From assembly GCA_965276005.1 (NCBI GenBank), contig OZ254962.1, forward strand, positions 1,798,001 through 1,862,000: DNA of 64,000 nt. Reading direction: 5' to 3'. The position numbers and the translations under genes are program-made. Within the stretch, counting starts at the first letter, position 1. Each line of letters begins with the position of its first letter. Of the stretch, positions 45,642 to 54,107 are shown in pieces. Under the pieces are notes generated by a model. It ran no database searches. It saw only the letters and a list, made by a program, of their open reading frames with translations, and was not told where the DNA came from. Source of the stretch: G965232465 sp965276005. GTDB taxonomy: Bacteria > Pseudomonadota > Alphaproteobacteria > JAQWUY01.

Positions 45642-45670
45642 TTGACACCGAAAAAAAAAAAAACTATACT
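45642..45670 (+). promoter_or_regulatory. Adhesin promoter copy 2, TTGACA-17-TATACT with A13 in spacer
   Basis: A perfect -35 TTGACA (45642-45647), 17-base spacer made of CCG, 13 consecutive A (45651-45663) and C, and -10 TATACT (45665-45670), with one mismatch to consensus. It lies about 50 bases before the ATG. The spacing is optimal now; one base gained or lost in the A run would change it, a classic arrangement for slipped-strand on/off or graded expression. Confidence 0.8.
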
Positions 45671-45720
45671 TTGAATAGTGTACTTTTTTAACAATCGATT
45701 TTAGTAAAGGATTTTTTACG

Positions 45721-48627
45721 ATGAAAAAAATATTTCTTATCAGCACAAGTGCGGTTGTACTGACATGGGCAACCCCTATATTAACCAACGATACGGATAC
45801 GGTGGTAAGCCGCAGCGGCGATGTATTGGTCGATTCGGTCAACAAAAAAGGTATCTTTCAATGGCTCGAGGGCGGCTTTGGCTATACAAACAAAAAACTC
45901 AGTTATGATTTAACCGCCTTTAAGGTGTTACGGGAAAACAAGAGTGCCGTCCGGTACCTACAAACTTCTTTACGCCGCAAGGGGGCGGAAAATACTTTTA
46001 ATATTGGCTTTGGTACCCGTAACGCTATCAATGATGCCAGAACCACCCTTATAGGGGCAAATATATTTATCGACAGCAAAGACGGTGCCGGCAAGTTTTA
46101 TACATTCGGCAATAAAGCCTATAAACGCTTATCGCTTGGTCTGGAATTAAAAACTGGGGGATTCGATCTATCGGCAAATATGTATCGTCCTATGGGCAGT
46201 GCGGTTATTTTAGGACGAAAGGTTATGAAAGGCTTCGATATGACCGCCAAAGGCACCGTTACAGATACCCTGAATATCGGTTTAAACACCTATAAATTCG
46301 ATGGCGTTGCCGACAAGGTCGAACAGGGGAATAAGCTGATTTTAGAATTTAAACCGAACAGTATCATAACGATTCGGGGCGAATACGACAAACCGAAATC
46401 GTCATCGGCACAAACCAATGTATACGCTGGCTTTAAATTTGCCTTTGGCACATCAAATACTACGCAACAAAACAGCAGCGGCAACACATGGGGTGCATGG
46501 GCAAAACGCTATGATAAGGTCGAGCGAAGTTATGAAGTCAAAACCGCCGAAGCCGAAACGATGCAACCTGTACCGATTGCTGGGCGTTCCTCGATAAGTT
46601 CCAAAGGAGGTACAGCGATTCGATCCGGCGATGGGACAACAGAAGATACCGCTTTTCAATTGTCGAACAACAACAAATACGATATAAAATCGTTTGTAAA
46701 TCTGCCTGATGTGGTTACGCCAACGGTTACAGCAGCCATTGTCGATGGTAAAGGTACAGAGGTTATAGACTTCCAATTTAGAAATAAAAATGATGATGGC
46801 GATGTGGCGATTGCAAATGTTAACTATGACAGTATTTTAGAAGACAAAACAGGTGCAGGGGTAGCGGTGTTAAAACTCACTTACACAGCCAGCGGCTATA
46901 AAGCACAAGAAGTGTTTGTCAAAACCGATAAGCTTTTCGATGAAAGTGACTTGAGCATGGCAGACCTTGAGGTACCATATGTGTCTGGTGATGGGGTGGT
47001 CAGTGCCGATGATATACTTGCCAAATTATCGGTCAGTGGCGACCAAAGCCAAAAATCCGAATGGACACTTAAGAGCCTGACCGACAAAGATAGTGCGGGA
47101 CCATCTAAGCTTGTCATTGCTGCGGACAAAAAGAGTTTAACCATAAAATCGGCAATTAGTGGCGGTACCACAATTACCGCCGAGTTTTCACACGGAGAAT
47201 ATGGAGATGTGAGCAAAGACTTTAAACTGTCTACAAGTGCAGGTCAAATGAGTCTTGCGGGACAGACTCGAAGTGGTTCAGGCAAATGGGGTAAAGCATA
47301 TACCACCGATTACAAATTAAAAACTTCTGATACAGTGGGTGATACAACTGTAGATTTTGTCACAGGGGCGAGCGGTGACTTTACCTTTGCCATCCTTGCC
47401 AATGGGGCATCGGGTTCTAGTACAACCGCTGGGATTGTTAGTGGGGTGTTATCTGATGCCATTGACAATAAAACAGGTGTTATTGATGGTACGAAACTGA
47501 CCAAGGGGGGGACTGTAACGGTGCAAATCACCCGTACGGCAAAAGGCGGATTGCCAAAGCTGGTGGAAAACCAAAACTTTACTGTTAGCAAACAAGGATC
47601 AGCGGATCATCCTTCCTTTGCTGTATCCGCAAGTGCTATCACATGGGCTGCGGCAAGCCAAACTGTTACCTATACAGAGACGAGCAAACCTGCAGGTATT
47701 GCCACGCCCACATACGCATTGACCAATTCAGGCACAACAGCGGGTGCCCTTGCCGGTGGTGTCGGTAGTATCGCTGTTGCGTCCGCTAATGGTAAAATTT
47801 CCAACACCGTCCGTAGTGGTGTTGTAAAAGTCAAACTTACCTATGCCGCTAACGATAAGTACGATGCGATTACTAAAGATATAGATGTAACCATCAACCG
47901 TCAAGCAAAACAAGCTACATCTGGTAGTGTTTCCTATACGGCGGCTGCATGGGGCGGCACATTTAATCCAGATCTTGGTGGTATGAAAGAAGTTGCCGGT
48001 ACAGATGTATATACGCCCACATATACCCGTAAATCATCGACCAACGGTGGCACAGCAGATGTAGGCGGCACAGTCGCACCCAGTACGGGTGCTGTAACAA
48101 ATACGGCATCTTCTGGTACCATTACAGTAACCGTAGCATACCCACAAAATGTCAGATACGAAGCAGGCGATTCACAAGATGTAACAATTGCAGTTAATCG
48201 CAAGGCACAAACCGCAGCGGTTAAATCAGGTCATGGCTCATGGAGTACTTCTGGCACGCCACAAATGAAGGAACAAGGAGTCGCAAACGCTCCTCATAAG
48301 AGTGTAAGAGATGCAGTGGAGAATGTACTTGGCGGTTGGGGTAGCCATATTACCATGGCTGTCGCCGATGCGGCTGATTCAATAGCATCTGGTGCATCGT
48401 ATGGTGGTAGTAGTGATTACACACTAGCCGACAATTCTTCGGGGCGTGCCACAACCAAAGCACTTGCAATATCAAGAATTGCTAACGGTAATAATGTATG
48501 GATAAGAGGTGGAGGTGTGCAAGATAATGACGACGCAGTTCGTATTACTTTCACCTTTGGGGCAACTGCTGATGGTAAATATGCGGCAGGTACTGCTAAT
48601 GTGGTTACATTCTGGCGTACAAACTAA
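45721..48627 (+). CDS. Inverse autotransporter (intimin/invasin-like) adhesin with Ig-like repeats
   Basis: A 968-residue surface protein. Signal peptide at residues 1-22 (MKKIFLISTSAVVLTWATP). Residues about 25-250 form an inverse-autotransporter beta-barrel domain (ARTTLIGANIFIDSKDG, YKRLSLGLELKTGGFDLSAN, ITIRGEYDKP). The passenger follows at the C-terminal side: several Ig-like/bacterial big-domain modules (about residues 330-900), including two adjacent repeats ending in VTINRQAK and VAVNRKAQ-like IAVNRKAQ, and a terminal ITFTFGATADGKY module. LysM-type domain not seen. Likely mediates attachment to host or other cells. Nearly identical at its ends to the collapsed copy at 11419. Confidence 0.85.
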   Translation: MKKIFLISTSAVVLTWATPILTNDTDTVVSRSGDVLVDSVNKKGIFQWLEGGFGYTNKKLSYDLTAFKVLRENKSAVRYLQTSLRRKGAENTFNIGFGTRNAINDARTTLIGANIFIDSKDGAGKFYTFGNKAYKRLSLGLELKTGGFDLSANMYRPMGSAVILGRKVMKGFDMTAKGTVTDTLNIGLNTYKFDGVADKVEQGNKLILEFKPNSIITIRGEYDKPKSSSAQTNVYAGFKFAFGTSNTTQQNSSGNTWGAWAKRYDKVERSYEVKTAEAETMQPVPIAGRSSISSKGGTAIRSGDGTTEDTAFQLSNNNKYDIKSFVNLPDVVTPTVTAAIVDGKGTEVIDFQFRNKNDDGDVAIANVNYDSILEDKTGAGVAVLKLTYTASGYKAQEVFVKTDKLFDESDLSMADLEVPYVSGDGVVSADDILAKLSVSGDQSQKSEWTLKSLTDKDSAGPSKLVIAADKKSLTIKSAISGGTTITAEFSHGEYGDVSKDFKLSTSAGQMSLAGQTRSGSGKWGKAYTTDYKLKTSDTVGDTTVDFVTGASGDFTFAILANGASGSSTTAGIVSGVLSDAIDNKTGVIDGTKLTKGGTVTVQITRTAKGGLPKLVENQNFTVSKQGSADHPSFAVSASAITWAAASQTVTYTETSKPAGIATPTYALTNSGTTAGALAGGVGSIAVASANGKISNTVRSGVVKVKLTYAANDKYDAITKDIDVTINRQAKQATSGSVSYTAAAWGGTFNPDLGGMKEVAGTDVYTPTYTRKSSTNGGTADVGGTVAPSTGAVTNTASSGTITVTVAYPQNVRYEAGDSQDVTIAVNRKAQTAAVKSGHGSWSTSGTPQMKEQGVANAPHKSVRDAVENVLGGWGSHITMAVADAADSIASGASYGGSSDYTLADNSSGRATTKALAISRIANGNNVWIRGGGVQDNDDAVRITFTFGATADGKYAAGTANVVTFWRTN

Positions 48628-48655
48628 TAATATTTAGTTTTACACCACATAAAAA

Positions 48656-48677
48656 TTAGGGGGGCTATGCCCCCTTA
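48656..48677. terminator. Candidate terminator hairpin, copy 2
   Basis: AGGGGGGC-TAT-GCCCCCTT just after the adhesin stop. On the plus strand the T-run afterwards is poor; on the minus strand TAATTTTTATG follows, so it may act in both directions. Conserved with the hairpin at 11368-11389. Confidence 0.5.
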
Positions 48678-48963
48678 TGATGGCTATTCAGTGCAACGGC
48701 ATATGTAAATAGTGTAAAAACGATTCGTATTATGGGGATTATAACATCGCCAAATATAAACAATGTTCCAGAAAAAGTATATTGTTGACAGCGGTACTTC
48801 ACATGTACACTTCAAAGATTATGCCACCAGTCAACCCACCTAGACGAACAAAAAGTCGAATACTTAAAACAGGGGTATTGTACACTTGATTTCACTTTTT
48901 GATTATGGTATAATGCAGGCGTACATATGTTTACAAAAAGGCATAAATAGGCTATAAAGTAAG
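48678..48963. other. Intergenic region after adhesin
   Basis: The first part, to about 48802, is the conserved 3-prime flank of the duplicated segment. The remainder is AT-rich unique DNA leading to the toxin-like gene, with a candidate promoter-like stretch (TTGATTTCAC...TATAAT near 48887-48914). No gene or RNA is recognised. Confidence 0.4.
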
Positions 48964-49278
48964 ATGAAATTAAGTTTTGACGATAGAATACCACAGGCTA
49001 AAAAAGAATATTCTAAAAATATGGAAAAAAGACATGTTGGTAGACTATATGCCATATTGAATAAGATAAAAGAGCATGGTTTTAAAAGTATATCACCAGA
49101 GCATGCAAGACATTTGTGGGACGATGTATATGAAATAAAACCAGACAATAGACGAGTAATTTATGTCAAGGTAGAAAAAGACGAAGGCATTATTGTTAAA
49201 GTTTACATTAAAAAATCAAATAAAATGCCCACAAATGTAAAAAAGAGTATAGAATATAGAGTTAAGAGTTTATTATAG
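48964..49278 (+). CDS. RelE/HigB-like toxin (phage Gp49-like family)
   Basis: A 104-residue basic protein. The central LWDDVYEIKPDNRRVIYVKV (residues about 60-79) followed by EGIIVKVYIKKSNKMP matches the pattern of phage-derived Gp49-like/HigB toxins, mRNA interferases of the RelE superfamily, where E-I-x6-R-V-x-Y and a K-K-xxK-xP end are typical. It is AT-rich and lies before a short damaged gene where an antitoxin is expected. Toxin activity is inferred from family resemblance only. Confidence 0.75.
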   Translation: MKLSFDDRIPQAKKEYSKNMEKRHVGRLYAILNKIKEHGFKSISPEHARHLWDDVYEIKPDNRRVIYVKVEKDEGIIVKVYIKKSNKMPTNVKKSIEYRVKSLL

Positions 49279-49304
49279 TAATGTTATGACGAAGGAGCTA
49301 AAAA

Positions 49305-49541
49305 ATGGCAAGAGAATCTATTGATATTATAAATGCAAAAATCACTAACAACTTTACAGACCCAGAATATTTAACAGCATTAAATGAGTTTGAAAAGGTG
49401 CTAGAAGAACACACTTTAAGAAAAAGTGTCAAAGCGACAGTGACGACGACTCGGACGGTGGTGGGTGCTAGAAGAACACACTTTAAGAAAAAGTGTAAAA
49501 AAGAAAACAATAGAGTCTCAAACACTATAAGCTATTTTTAA
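49305..49541 (+). CDS. Putative antitoxin-position protein altered by a 33-base duplication
   Basis: A 78-codon frame 26 bases after the toxin-like gene, with an AAGGAG ribosome site. The first 41 residues (starting MARESIDIINAK) appear normal; then a repeat of 33 bases (49397-49429 and 49464-49496) plus intervening GC-richer bases puts the rest in another frame. Removing one repeat unit would give KVLEEHTLRKSVKKKTIESQ followed by TL and a stop, about 52 residues. A helix-turn-helix is not evident. Its identity as an antitoxin rests on position. Confidence 0.5.
   Translation: MARESIDIINAKITNNFTDPEYLTALNEFEKVLEEHTLRKSVKATVTTTRTVVGARRTHFKKKCKKENNRVSNTISYF
49397..49496 (+). repeat. 33-base direct repeat, 67-base period
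   Basis: GGTGCTAGAAGAACACACTT and the next 13 bases occur identically at 49397-49429 and 49464-49496. The 34-base stretch between them (CAAAGCGACAGTGACGACGA...) is richer in GC than the gene around it. Confidence 0.9.
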
Positions 49542-49546
49542 TAGTT

Positions 49547-49831
49547 TTATCTACTCAGTTGATTTTTTAAATTTCTATAAAAGTTTTCATGGCTACCAAA
49601 CGATAATAAGGTCAGTATGATTTGGCTATTGTCATACATGTATGATAGGAGAGTCAGCTGTTTTTGCATTTTAAATTTGTATACAAAGACTCCTGATAAA
49701 TCGCCTTTTTTCTGTTCGCCTATGTATGGATTTTCGACAATATTTTTTACGGCGTTATCTAGGTCTAGTTTTTGATTTTTATGCAGTTTTTTTGCCAGAC
49801 GGCTAAATTCTCGGGTGGTTATAATCTGCAT
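49547..49831 (-). CDS. RelE/ParE-family toxin
   Basis: A 94-residue protein of the RelE/ParE toxin superfamily: N-terminal ITTREFSRLAKKLHKNQKLDL helix pair, GDLSGVFVYKFK strand and the C-terminal LTLLSFGSHENFYRNLK. It lies six bases after an antitoxin-like gene in the same orientation, so antitoxin comes first as is usual for parDE/relBE. Target (ribosome-bound mRNA or gyrase) cannot be told from sequence. Confidence 0.8.
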   Translation of the reverse strand: MQIITTREFSRLAKKLHKNQKLDLDNAVKNIVENPYIGEQKKGDLSGVFVYKFKMQKQLTLLSYMYDNSQIILTLLSFGSHENFYRNLKNQLSR

Positions 49832-49837
49832 AGAGGG

Positions 49838-50056
49838 TTATCCAAATTCGTACGGTTCGGTGTCCCCATTTTTTGCCTGTTCTATGGCAAGCAAGGTACT
49901 TTTAATAAAATCAATGGGTAAATCGGGGTTTTCGGTTGCAGTGCGACCCAACATCGCCCAGTATTCGATTTGTTTTGCGGTGGATCGGTGTTCAATTTTG
50001 GCGTAAGTTCTTGCCTCATTTACAATTTTATCGCTTAGCCTAATAGTGGTTGTCAT
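49838..50056 (-). CDS. ParD-like antitoxin
   Basis: A 72-residue protein beginning MTTTIRLSDKIVNEARTYAK, a ribbon-helix-helix style start, with HRSTAKQIEYWAMLGRTATEN, a hallmark of ParD-like antitoxins. The start at 50056 is preferred to the 50098 frame because the family alignment begins there. It should neutralise the toxin encoded six bases downstream and autoregulate the pair. Confidence 0.82.
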   Translation of the reverse strand: MTTTIRLSDKIVNEARTYAKIEHRSTAKQIEYWAMLGRTATENPDLPIDFIKSTLLAIEQAKNGDTEPYEFG

Positions 50057-50113
50057 ATGATAATCTCCTGTATACATTGCATTAAGAACATATACCACAT
50101 TTCTTATATTGTG

Positions 50114-51271
50114 TCAAATGGACACAGTATTAAATAGTTCCCCTTTATTGACAATCCACCCGCCGCCTAACATGCGGTTTTTGTGGTAAAACACGCAAGC
50201 CTGTCCTGCGGATACGCCAAATTCTGGGGTGTCGAAGCGGCAGATTGTCGGCGATTTTGGGGTGTCTGTCCAAACAGACGCCGGCACCGGCTGCATTATC
50301 GAGCGGATTTTTACCGATACGGCGGTCGGGGTCGGGTTGAGGGGGGTGTCGCCGATCCAGTTGACATCTTTTATGGCAATTTGGGCGGTGGCTAGGGCGG
50401 ATTTTGGACCGACCACCACTTCGTGGGTTTGGGGGCGTAACGCCACCACATATAGCGGATCCGTGTTGTCTTTGCGACCGCCGATGCCGATGCCTCTGCG
50501 TTGTCCGATGGTATAGTGGATAATGCCATCGTGGGTGCCAAGCACGGTGCCATCGATATGGACAATATGCCCCGATTCCATACTTTCCGGTCGCAACTTT
50601 GCCACCAAGTCCGCATATCCCCCGTTAGGCACAAAACAAATGTCTTGGCTGTCTGGTTTGTCAGCAACGGGTAATCCGTATTTTTTGGCAAGTTTACGGG
50701 TGTCGTCCTTGTGCATATGCCCCAGTGGAAACCGTAAAAAATCCAGCTGCGATTGGGTGGTGGCAAACAAAAAATACGATTGGTCTTTGCCCGTATCCGC
50801 CCCCCGGTGCAGTTCGCTTTTGTGGTCGCCGATTTTGCGTTGGATGTAATGCCCTGTGGCCAAACAGTCCGCTCCTAATTGTTTGGCGGTGTGTAACAGG
50901 TCTTTGAATTTTACGGTTTGGTTGCACTTTACACAGGGAATCGGCGTCTCCCCCCGCATATACGAATCGGCAAAATCATCGATGACATGGTGTTTAAATT
51001 GGCTTTCATAATCTAGCACATAATGGGGAAAGTCAAAGCTATCGGCTACCCGGCGGGCATCATCGATGTCTTGCCCGGCACAGCAGGCTTTTTTGTTGTG
51101 AATAACCCCGTTGTGGTTGTATAGTTGCAGAGTAATGCCTATGACTTCAAAGCCTTGTTGCTTTAACATACAGGCAACCACAGAACTATCGACCCCCCCG
51201 GACATGGCAACGACCACCCTTGTTTGACAGGGTTTTTTATAAAATCCTAAGGTGTTTTTTTCCGTACGCAT
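50114..51271 (-). CDS. mnmA: tRNA-specific 2-thiouridylase MnmA
   Basis: ATP-dependent enzyme thiolating U34 of Lys, Glu and Gln tRNAs, 385 residues. PP-loop SGGVDSSVVACML near residues 24-36, catalytic cysteines in PCVKCNQTVKF (about residue 115) and GVSAGQACVFY (about 365), and the GKDQSYFLF and HDGIIHYTIGQRRGIG segments are typical. Alphaproteobacterial-type N-terminal extension of about 15 residues. Divergent from hisG over 106 bases. Confidence 0.96.
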   Translation of the reverse strand: MRTEKNTLGFYKKPCQTRVVVAMSGGVDSSVVACMLKQQGFEVIGITLQLYNHNGVIHNKKACCAGQDIDDARRVADSFDFPHYVLDYESQFKHHVIDDFADSYMRGETPIPCVKCNQTVKFKDLLHTAKQLGADCLATGHYIQRKIGDHKSELHRGADTGKDQSYFLFATTQSQLDFLRFPLGHMHKDDTRKLAKKYGLPVADKPDSQDICFVPNGGYADLVAKLRPESMESGHIVHIDGTVLGTHDGIIHYTIGQRRGIGIGGRKDNTDPLYVVALRPQTHEVVVGPKSALATAQIAIKDVNWIGDTPLNPTPTAVSVKIRSIMQPVPASVWTDTPKSPTICRFDTPEFGVSAGQACVFYHKNRMLGGGWIVNKGELFNTVSI

Positions 51272-51377
51272 AGGGGTAATGTAATTTTTTTTTGCGAAAA
51301 ACGCAAGGTTTGACTAGATTTTTGTGTGAAAAAAAGTCATATTATAACACGATAGTACAAATATACAGGTTTACAAC

Positions 51378-52025
51378 ATGAAAAATTTGGTTATTGCCGT
51401 ACCAAAGGGCAGAATTCTAGAGCAACTGATGCCCTTTTTTGGCAAGGTCGACATTGTGCCGGAGGAGGCTTTTTTTGACGATACCGCACGGCAGCTGCAA
51501 TTTGCCACCAACCACCCGCACATACGGATTATTCGGGTGCGGAGTTTCGATGTGGCGACTTTTGTTGCCTTTGGTGCCGCCCATATGGGCGTCTGTGGTA
51601 ACGATGTATTGGCAGAATTTGATTATACGGATATATATGCCCCTGTGGATTTAAACATTGGGGCGTGTCGCTTGTCTATTGCCCAACCGCAGCACATGGA
51701 TATGGATGCGGATCCTGCCACTTGGTCGCATATACGGATTGCCACCAAGTACCCCAATGTGACGCAAAAATATTTCGAATCCCGGGGGATTGGTACGGAA
51801 ATTATCAAACTGAATGGGGCGATGGAACTTGCCCCACATATGGGACTGTGCCACCGTATTGTCGATTTGGTCAGTACGGGCAATACTTTGCGGCAAAACA
51901 ACTTGTGTGAAATGGAAACGATTATGCACATTACCAGCCGGTTGATTGTCAACCGTACCGCCTATAAGACTAGGAACGCCCACATACAGCCGTGGATCGA
52001 TGTGTTTGCAGAGTGTGTCGCCTAA
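51378..52025 (+). CDS. hisG: ATP phosphoribosyltransferase, short form HisG
   Basis: First step of histidine synthesis. At 215 residues it is the short form without the regulatory ACT-like domain, which needs HisZ as partner; hisZ is not in this window. Seen: VIAVPKGRILEQLMPFF at the start, AAHMGVCGNDVLAEF, and the PRPP-binding VDLVSTGNTLRQNNL (residues about 161-175). Its stop overlaps the maf start by one base, beginning a tight hisG-maf-rng-yacG run. Confidence 0.95.
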   Translation: MKNLVIAVPKGRILEQLMPFFGKVDIVPEEAFFDDTARQLQFATNHPHIRIIRVRSFDVATFVAFGAAHMGVCGNDVLAEFDYTDIYAPVDLNIGACRLSIAQPQHMDMDADPATWSHIRIATKYPNVTQKYFESRGIGTEIIKLNGAMELAPHMGLCHRIVDLVSTGNTLRQNNLCEMETIMHITSRLIVNRTAYKTRNAHIQPWIDVFAECVA

Positions 52026-52588
52026 TGGATGTTATACTAGCCTCCGCATCGCCCCGCCGTCAAGATATATTGCAACAAATCGGCATGTGCACATACACGG
52101 TGCAAGCGATGGATATAGACGAAACCCCGCATCCAGACGAAAGCGGTCGCCGCTATGCGTTGCGTATGGCACAACAAAAAGCGTTGGCGGTAGCTATGCC
52201 ATCGGGTACTTGTGTGTTGTCTGCGGATACGGTGGTGTGTACCACCCGTAAAATATTGCCAAAAGCCAACGATGCCGCCACTGCCAAAGCGTGTATCAGC
52301 TATTTGGGCGGTCGCCGGCATTCTGTGTATACCGCTATGTGCTTGCGTACGCCTGTGCATACGCATAGCAAGGTGATAAAAACCACAGTGCAATTTAAAA
52401 ACCTCGACCAAGCGGAAATAAAAGACTATGTCCAACACGGGGATTGGCAGGGAAAAGCCGGCGGATACGCTATTCAAGGCTATGCCAGCCGCTATATTTC
52501 TTACATCGGGGGGAGCTATTCGGCAGTGGTGGGGCTGGATGCCCACACCGTGTATAAATGGTTGCGACAGTACGGGTGTATAACATAA
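52025..52588 (+). CDS. maf: Maf-like nucleotide pyrophosphatase
   Basis: A 187-residue Maf/HAM1-fold protein that hydrolyses non-canonical or pyrimidine nucleoside triphosphates. MDVILASASPRRQDILQQIG at the start, DESGRRYALRMAQQKALAVA, and SADTVVC and GKAGGYAIQGYAS are the family motifs. The start at 52025 overlaps the hisG stop. The infA-maf-rng-yacG neighbourhood is usual in alphaproteobacteria; here hisG takes the leading place. Confidence 0.92.
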   Translation: MDVILASASPRRQDILQQIGMCTYTVQAMDIDETPHPDESGRRYALRMAQQKALAVAMPSGTCVLSADTVVCTTRKILPKANDAATAKACISYLGGRRHSVYTAMCLRTPVHTHSKVIKTTVQFKNLDQAEIKDYVQHGDWQGKAGGYAIQGYASRYISYIGGSYSAVVGLDAHTVYKWLRQYGCIT

Positions 52589-53925
52589 TGGAATACTATA
52601 TACAACACAGACTAGGCGAAACGGCGGTAGCGGTGCTAAACGGGCAAGGGGACATGGTTGCCTACACTGTGGAACGCCACCACAACCCCAGTTTCATCGG
52701 CGGTATATACATTGCCCGTGTCTGCGAAATGAACCCCGCCCAATCGCTGGCTATTGTCGATTTAGGCGGCAAAAAAGCCATCTTAAACGGCGGTAAAAAT
52801 CTCACAGAGGGCAGTTTTGTGTTGGTACAGGTGGTACGGGACGGGTTTCAACAAAAATTGCCGGCGGTACATATGCGTATATCCATCGAAAATGCCTATT
52901 TTATTGTAAACAGCACCGGTAAGGATGTGTCGTTCGACCGCACCATCGGACAAGGCAAGGCGCGATCCGAACTGCACCGCCGTATATCGCCGATTATCGG
53001 TGAAGATACGGGCGTGTTTGTCAAAAAAAACAGCGTCTATGCGGATGTGCAAACTTTACAATCGGCGTATAAAGCGGTGCGGGCTGAATTACAGGATATA
53101 GTCAACACCAAAACAAACAAAGTACAACAAATTTGCCCCGCCCCCAGCCTTATACACCGTACTTTACAATCCGCATCGGCGGGGGCGGTGGTGATTGCCG
53201 ATGATTTACAAACCCTACATTTGATAAAGCAAGCCCAACAGCAAGTCAAAACCCAAACGGATATACAGCACTATAAACAAGGCGATGCGTTCGATGCGGG
53301 CGGTATTTACGATATAGTCGAATCGCTGTTACACCGCAAAGTCCCCCTAGTACACGGCGGCAGTGTGGTGTTTGACAGCACGGAAGCCCTTACCAGTATC
53401 GATGTCAATACAGGCAATGCCACCGATATGAACAAGGGCGATGAGGCATTGTTTCGGTTTAATAAAACCGCCTGTCGCACTATTGCCCAACACATAGTGT
53501 TACGGGGGATTTCTGGCTTGATTGTGATAGATTTTGTGCGTATGAAGAACAGGGGTATGATGAAACAAATGCCCAAAATATTACAATCGCAAATGCGTAC
53601 ATTTGATCCTATTGGCGTTTGGGATGTGATGGATATTACCAAATCCGGCTTGCTGGAAATGACCCGTAAACGCACCCGTCCTAGCTTAGCGGACACACTG
53701 CTTGTCCCCGTTGCCGATAGGCACAAAAACCCGGAAACTGTGGGCTTAGAATTGTTACAACAGCTGTTGCGAACTGTGTCTGTGGGCACACCGACAATTT
53801 TTGCCCCCAAAGCGGTGGTCGATACACTGAAAATGTCCCCCATCGTCGATGCGTGCGAAAACCGTATACAAAAACCCATTGTGTTTAAAATACACCCAAC
53901 AACATATATAGATTGGATAGTATAA
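52588..53925 (+). CDS. rng: Ribonuclease E/G family protein
   Basis: A 445-residue RNase G-like endoribonuclease: S1-like N-terminal domain (FIGGIYIARVCEMNPAQSLA, IVDLGGKKAILN), the catalytic DNase-I-like domain with metal-binding aspartates in TSIDVNTG and GLIVIDFVRMK, and a GLLEMTRKRTRPSL-like end. No Zn-link CPxC motif is seen, and the C-terminal scaffold of RNase E is absent. It processes rRNA and mRNA. Overlaps both maf and yacG by one base (TAATG). Confidence 0.92.
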   Translation: MEYYIQHRLGETAVAVLNGQGDMVAYTVERHHNPSFIGGIYIARVCEMNPAQSLAIVDLGGKKAILNGGKNLTEGSFVLVQVVRDGFQQKLPAVHMRISIENAYFIVNSTGKDVSFDRTIGQGKARSELHRRISPIIGEDTGVFVKKNSVYADVQTLQSAYKAVRAELQDIVNTKTNKVQQICPAPSLIHRTLQSASAGAVVIADDLQTLHLIKQAQQQVKTQTDIQHYKQGDAFDAGGIYDIVESLLHRKVPLVHGGSVVFDSTEALTSIDVNTGNATDMNKGDEALFRFNKTACRTIAQHIVLRGISGLIVIDFVRMKNRGMMKQMPKILQSQMRTFDPIGVWDVMDITKSGLLEMTRKRTRPSLADTLLVPVADRHKNPETVGLELLQQLLRTVSVGTPTIFAPKAVVDTLKMSPIVDACENRIQKPIVFKIHPTTYIDWIV

Positions 53926-54101
53926 TGGCTGTATGTGTGATATGTAAAAACCCCTATATATCGGAAAAATACCGTCCGTTTTGTTGCAAGCGTTGTGCGG
54001 ATGTCGACTTGTACCGTTGGTCATCGCAAAGCTATACGGTGCCTGTAGACGATACGACATACGAGGACTCACTGCCAGAACACGATGAAACAACACATTG
54101 A
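53925..54101 (+). CDS. yacG: DNA gyrase inhibitor YacG
   Basis: A 58-residue zinc protein with ligands C-x2-C and C-x3-C (VCVICKNP, PFCCKRCADVDL) and the YRWSSQSYTVP segment of YacG, followed by an acidic tail. The start at 53925 overlaps the RNase stop. The family inhibits gyrase by blocking DNA binding. Ends seven bases before ilvA. Confidence 0.92.
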   Translation: MAVCVICKNPYISEKYRPFCCKRCADVDLYRWSSQSYTVPVDDTTYEDSLPEHDETTH

Positions 54102-54107
54102 GGAAAA

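Larger units (their letters stand above)
45472..48802 (+). repeat. Inverted duplicate segment, copy 2 (full adhesin locus)
   Basis: Begins 16 bases after dapE with ACATCTTATACACGCATT, continues through a G-rich block, the adhesin promoter and gene, and ends in the TTGTTGACAG...TACTTCACA flank. The reverse complement of 11240-12638 matches its two ends. Copy 2 retains the gene middle that copy 1 has lost. Confidence 0.85.

Noticed and set aside
51272..51377. Small hairpin (TTGCG, loop, CGCAA) between mnmA and hisG as a terminator or small RNA
   Set aside because: Stem is only five base pairs and lies where two divergent promoters are expected; no T-run follows in a useful direction.
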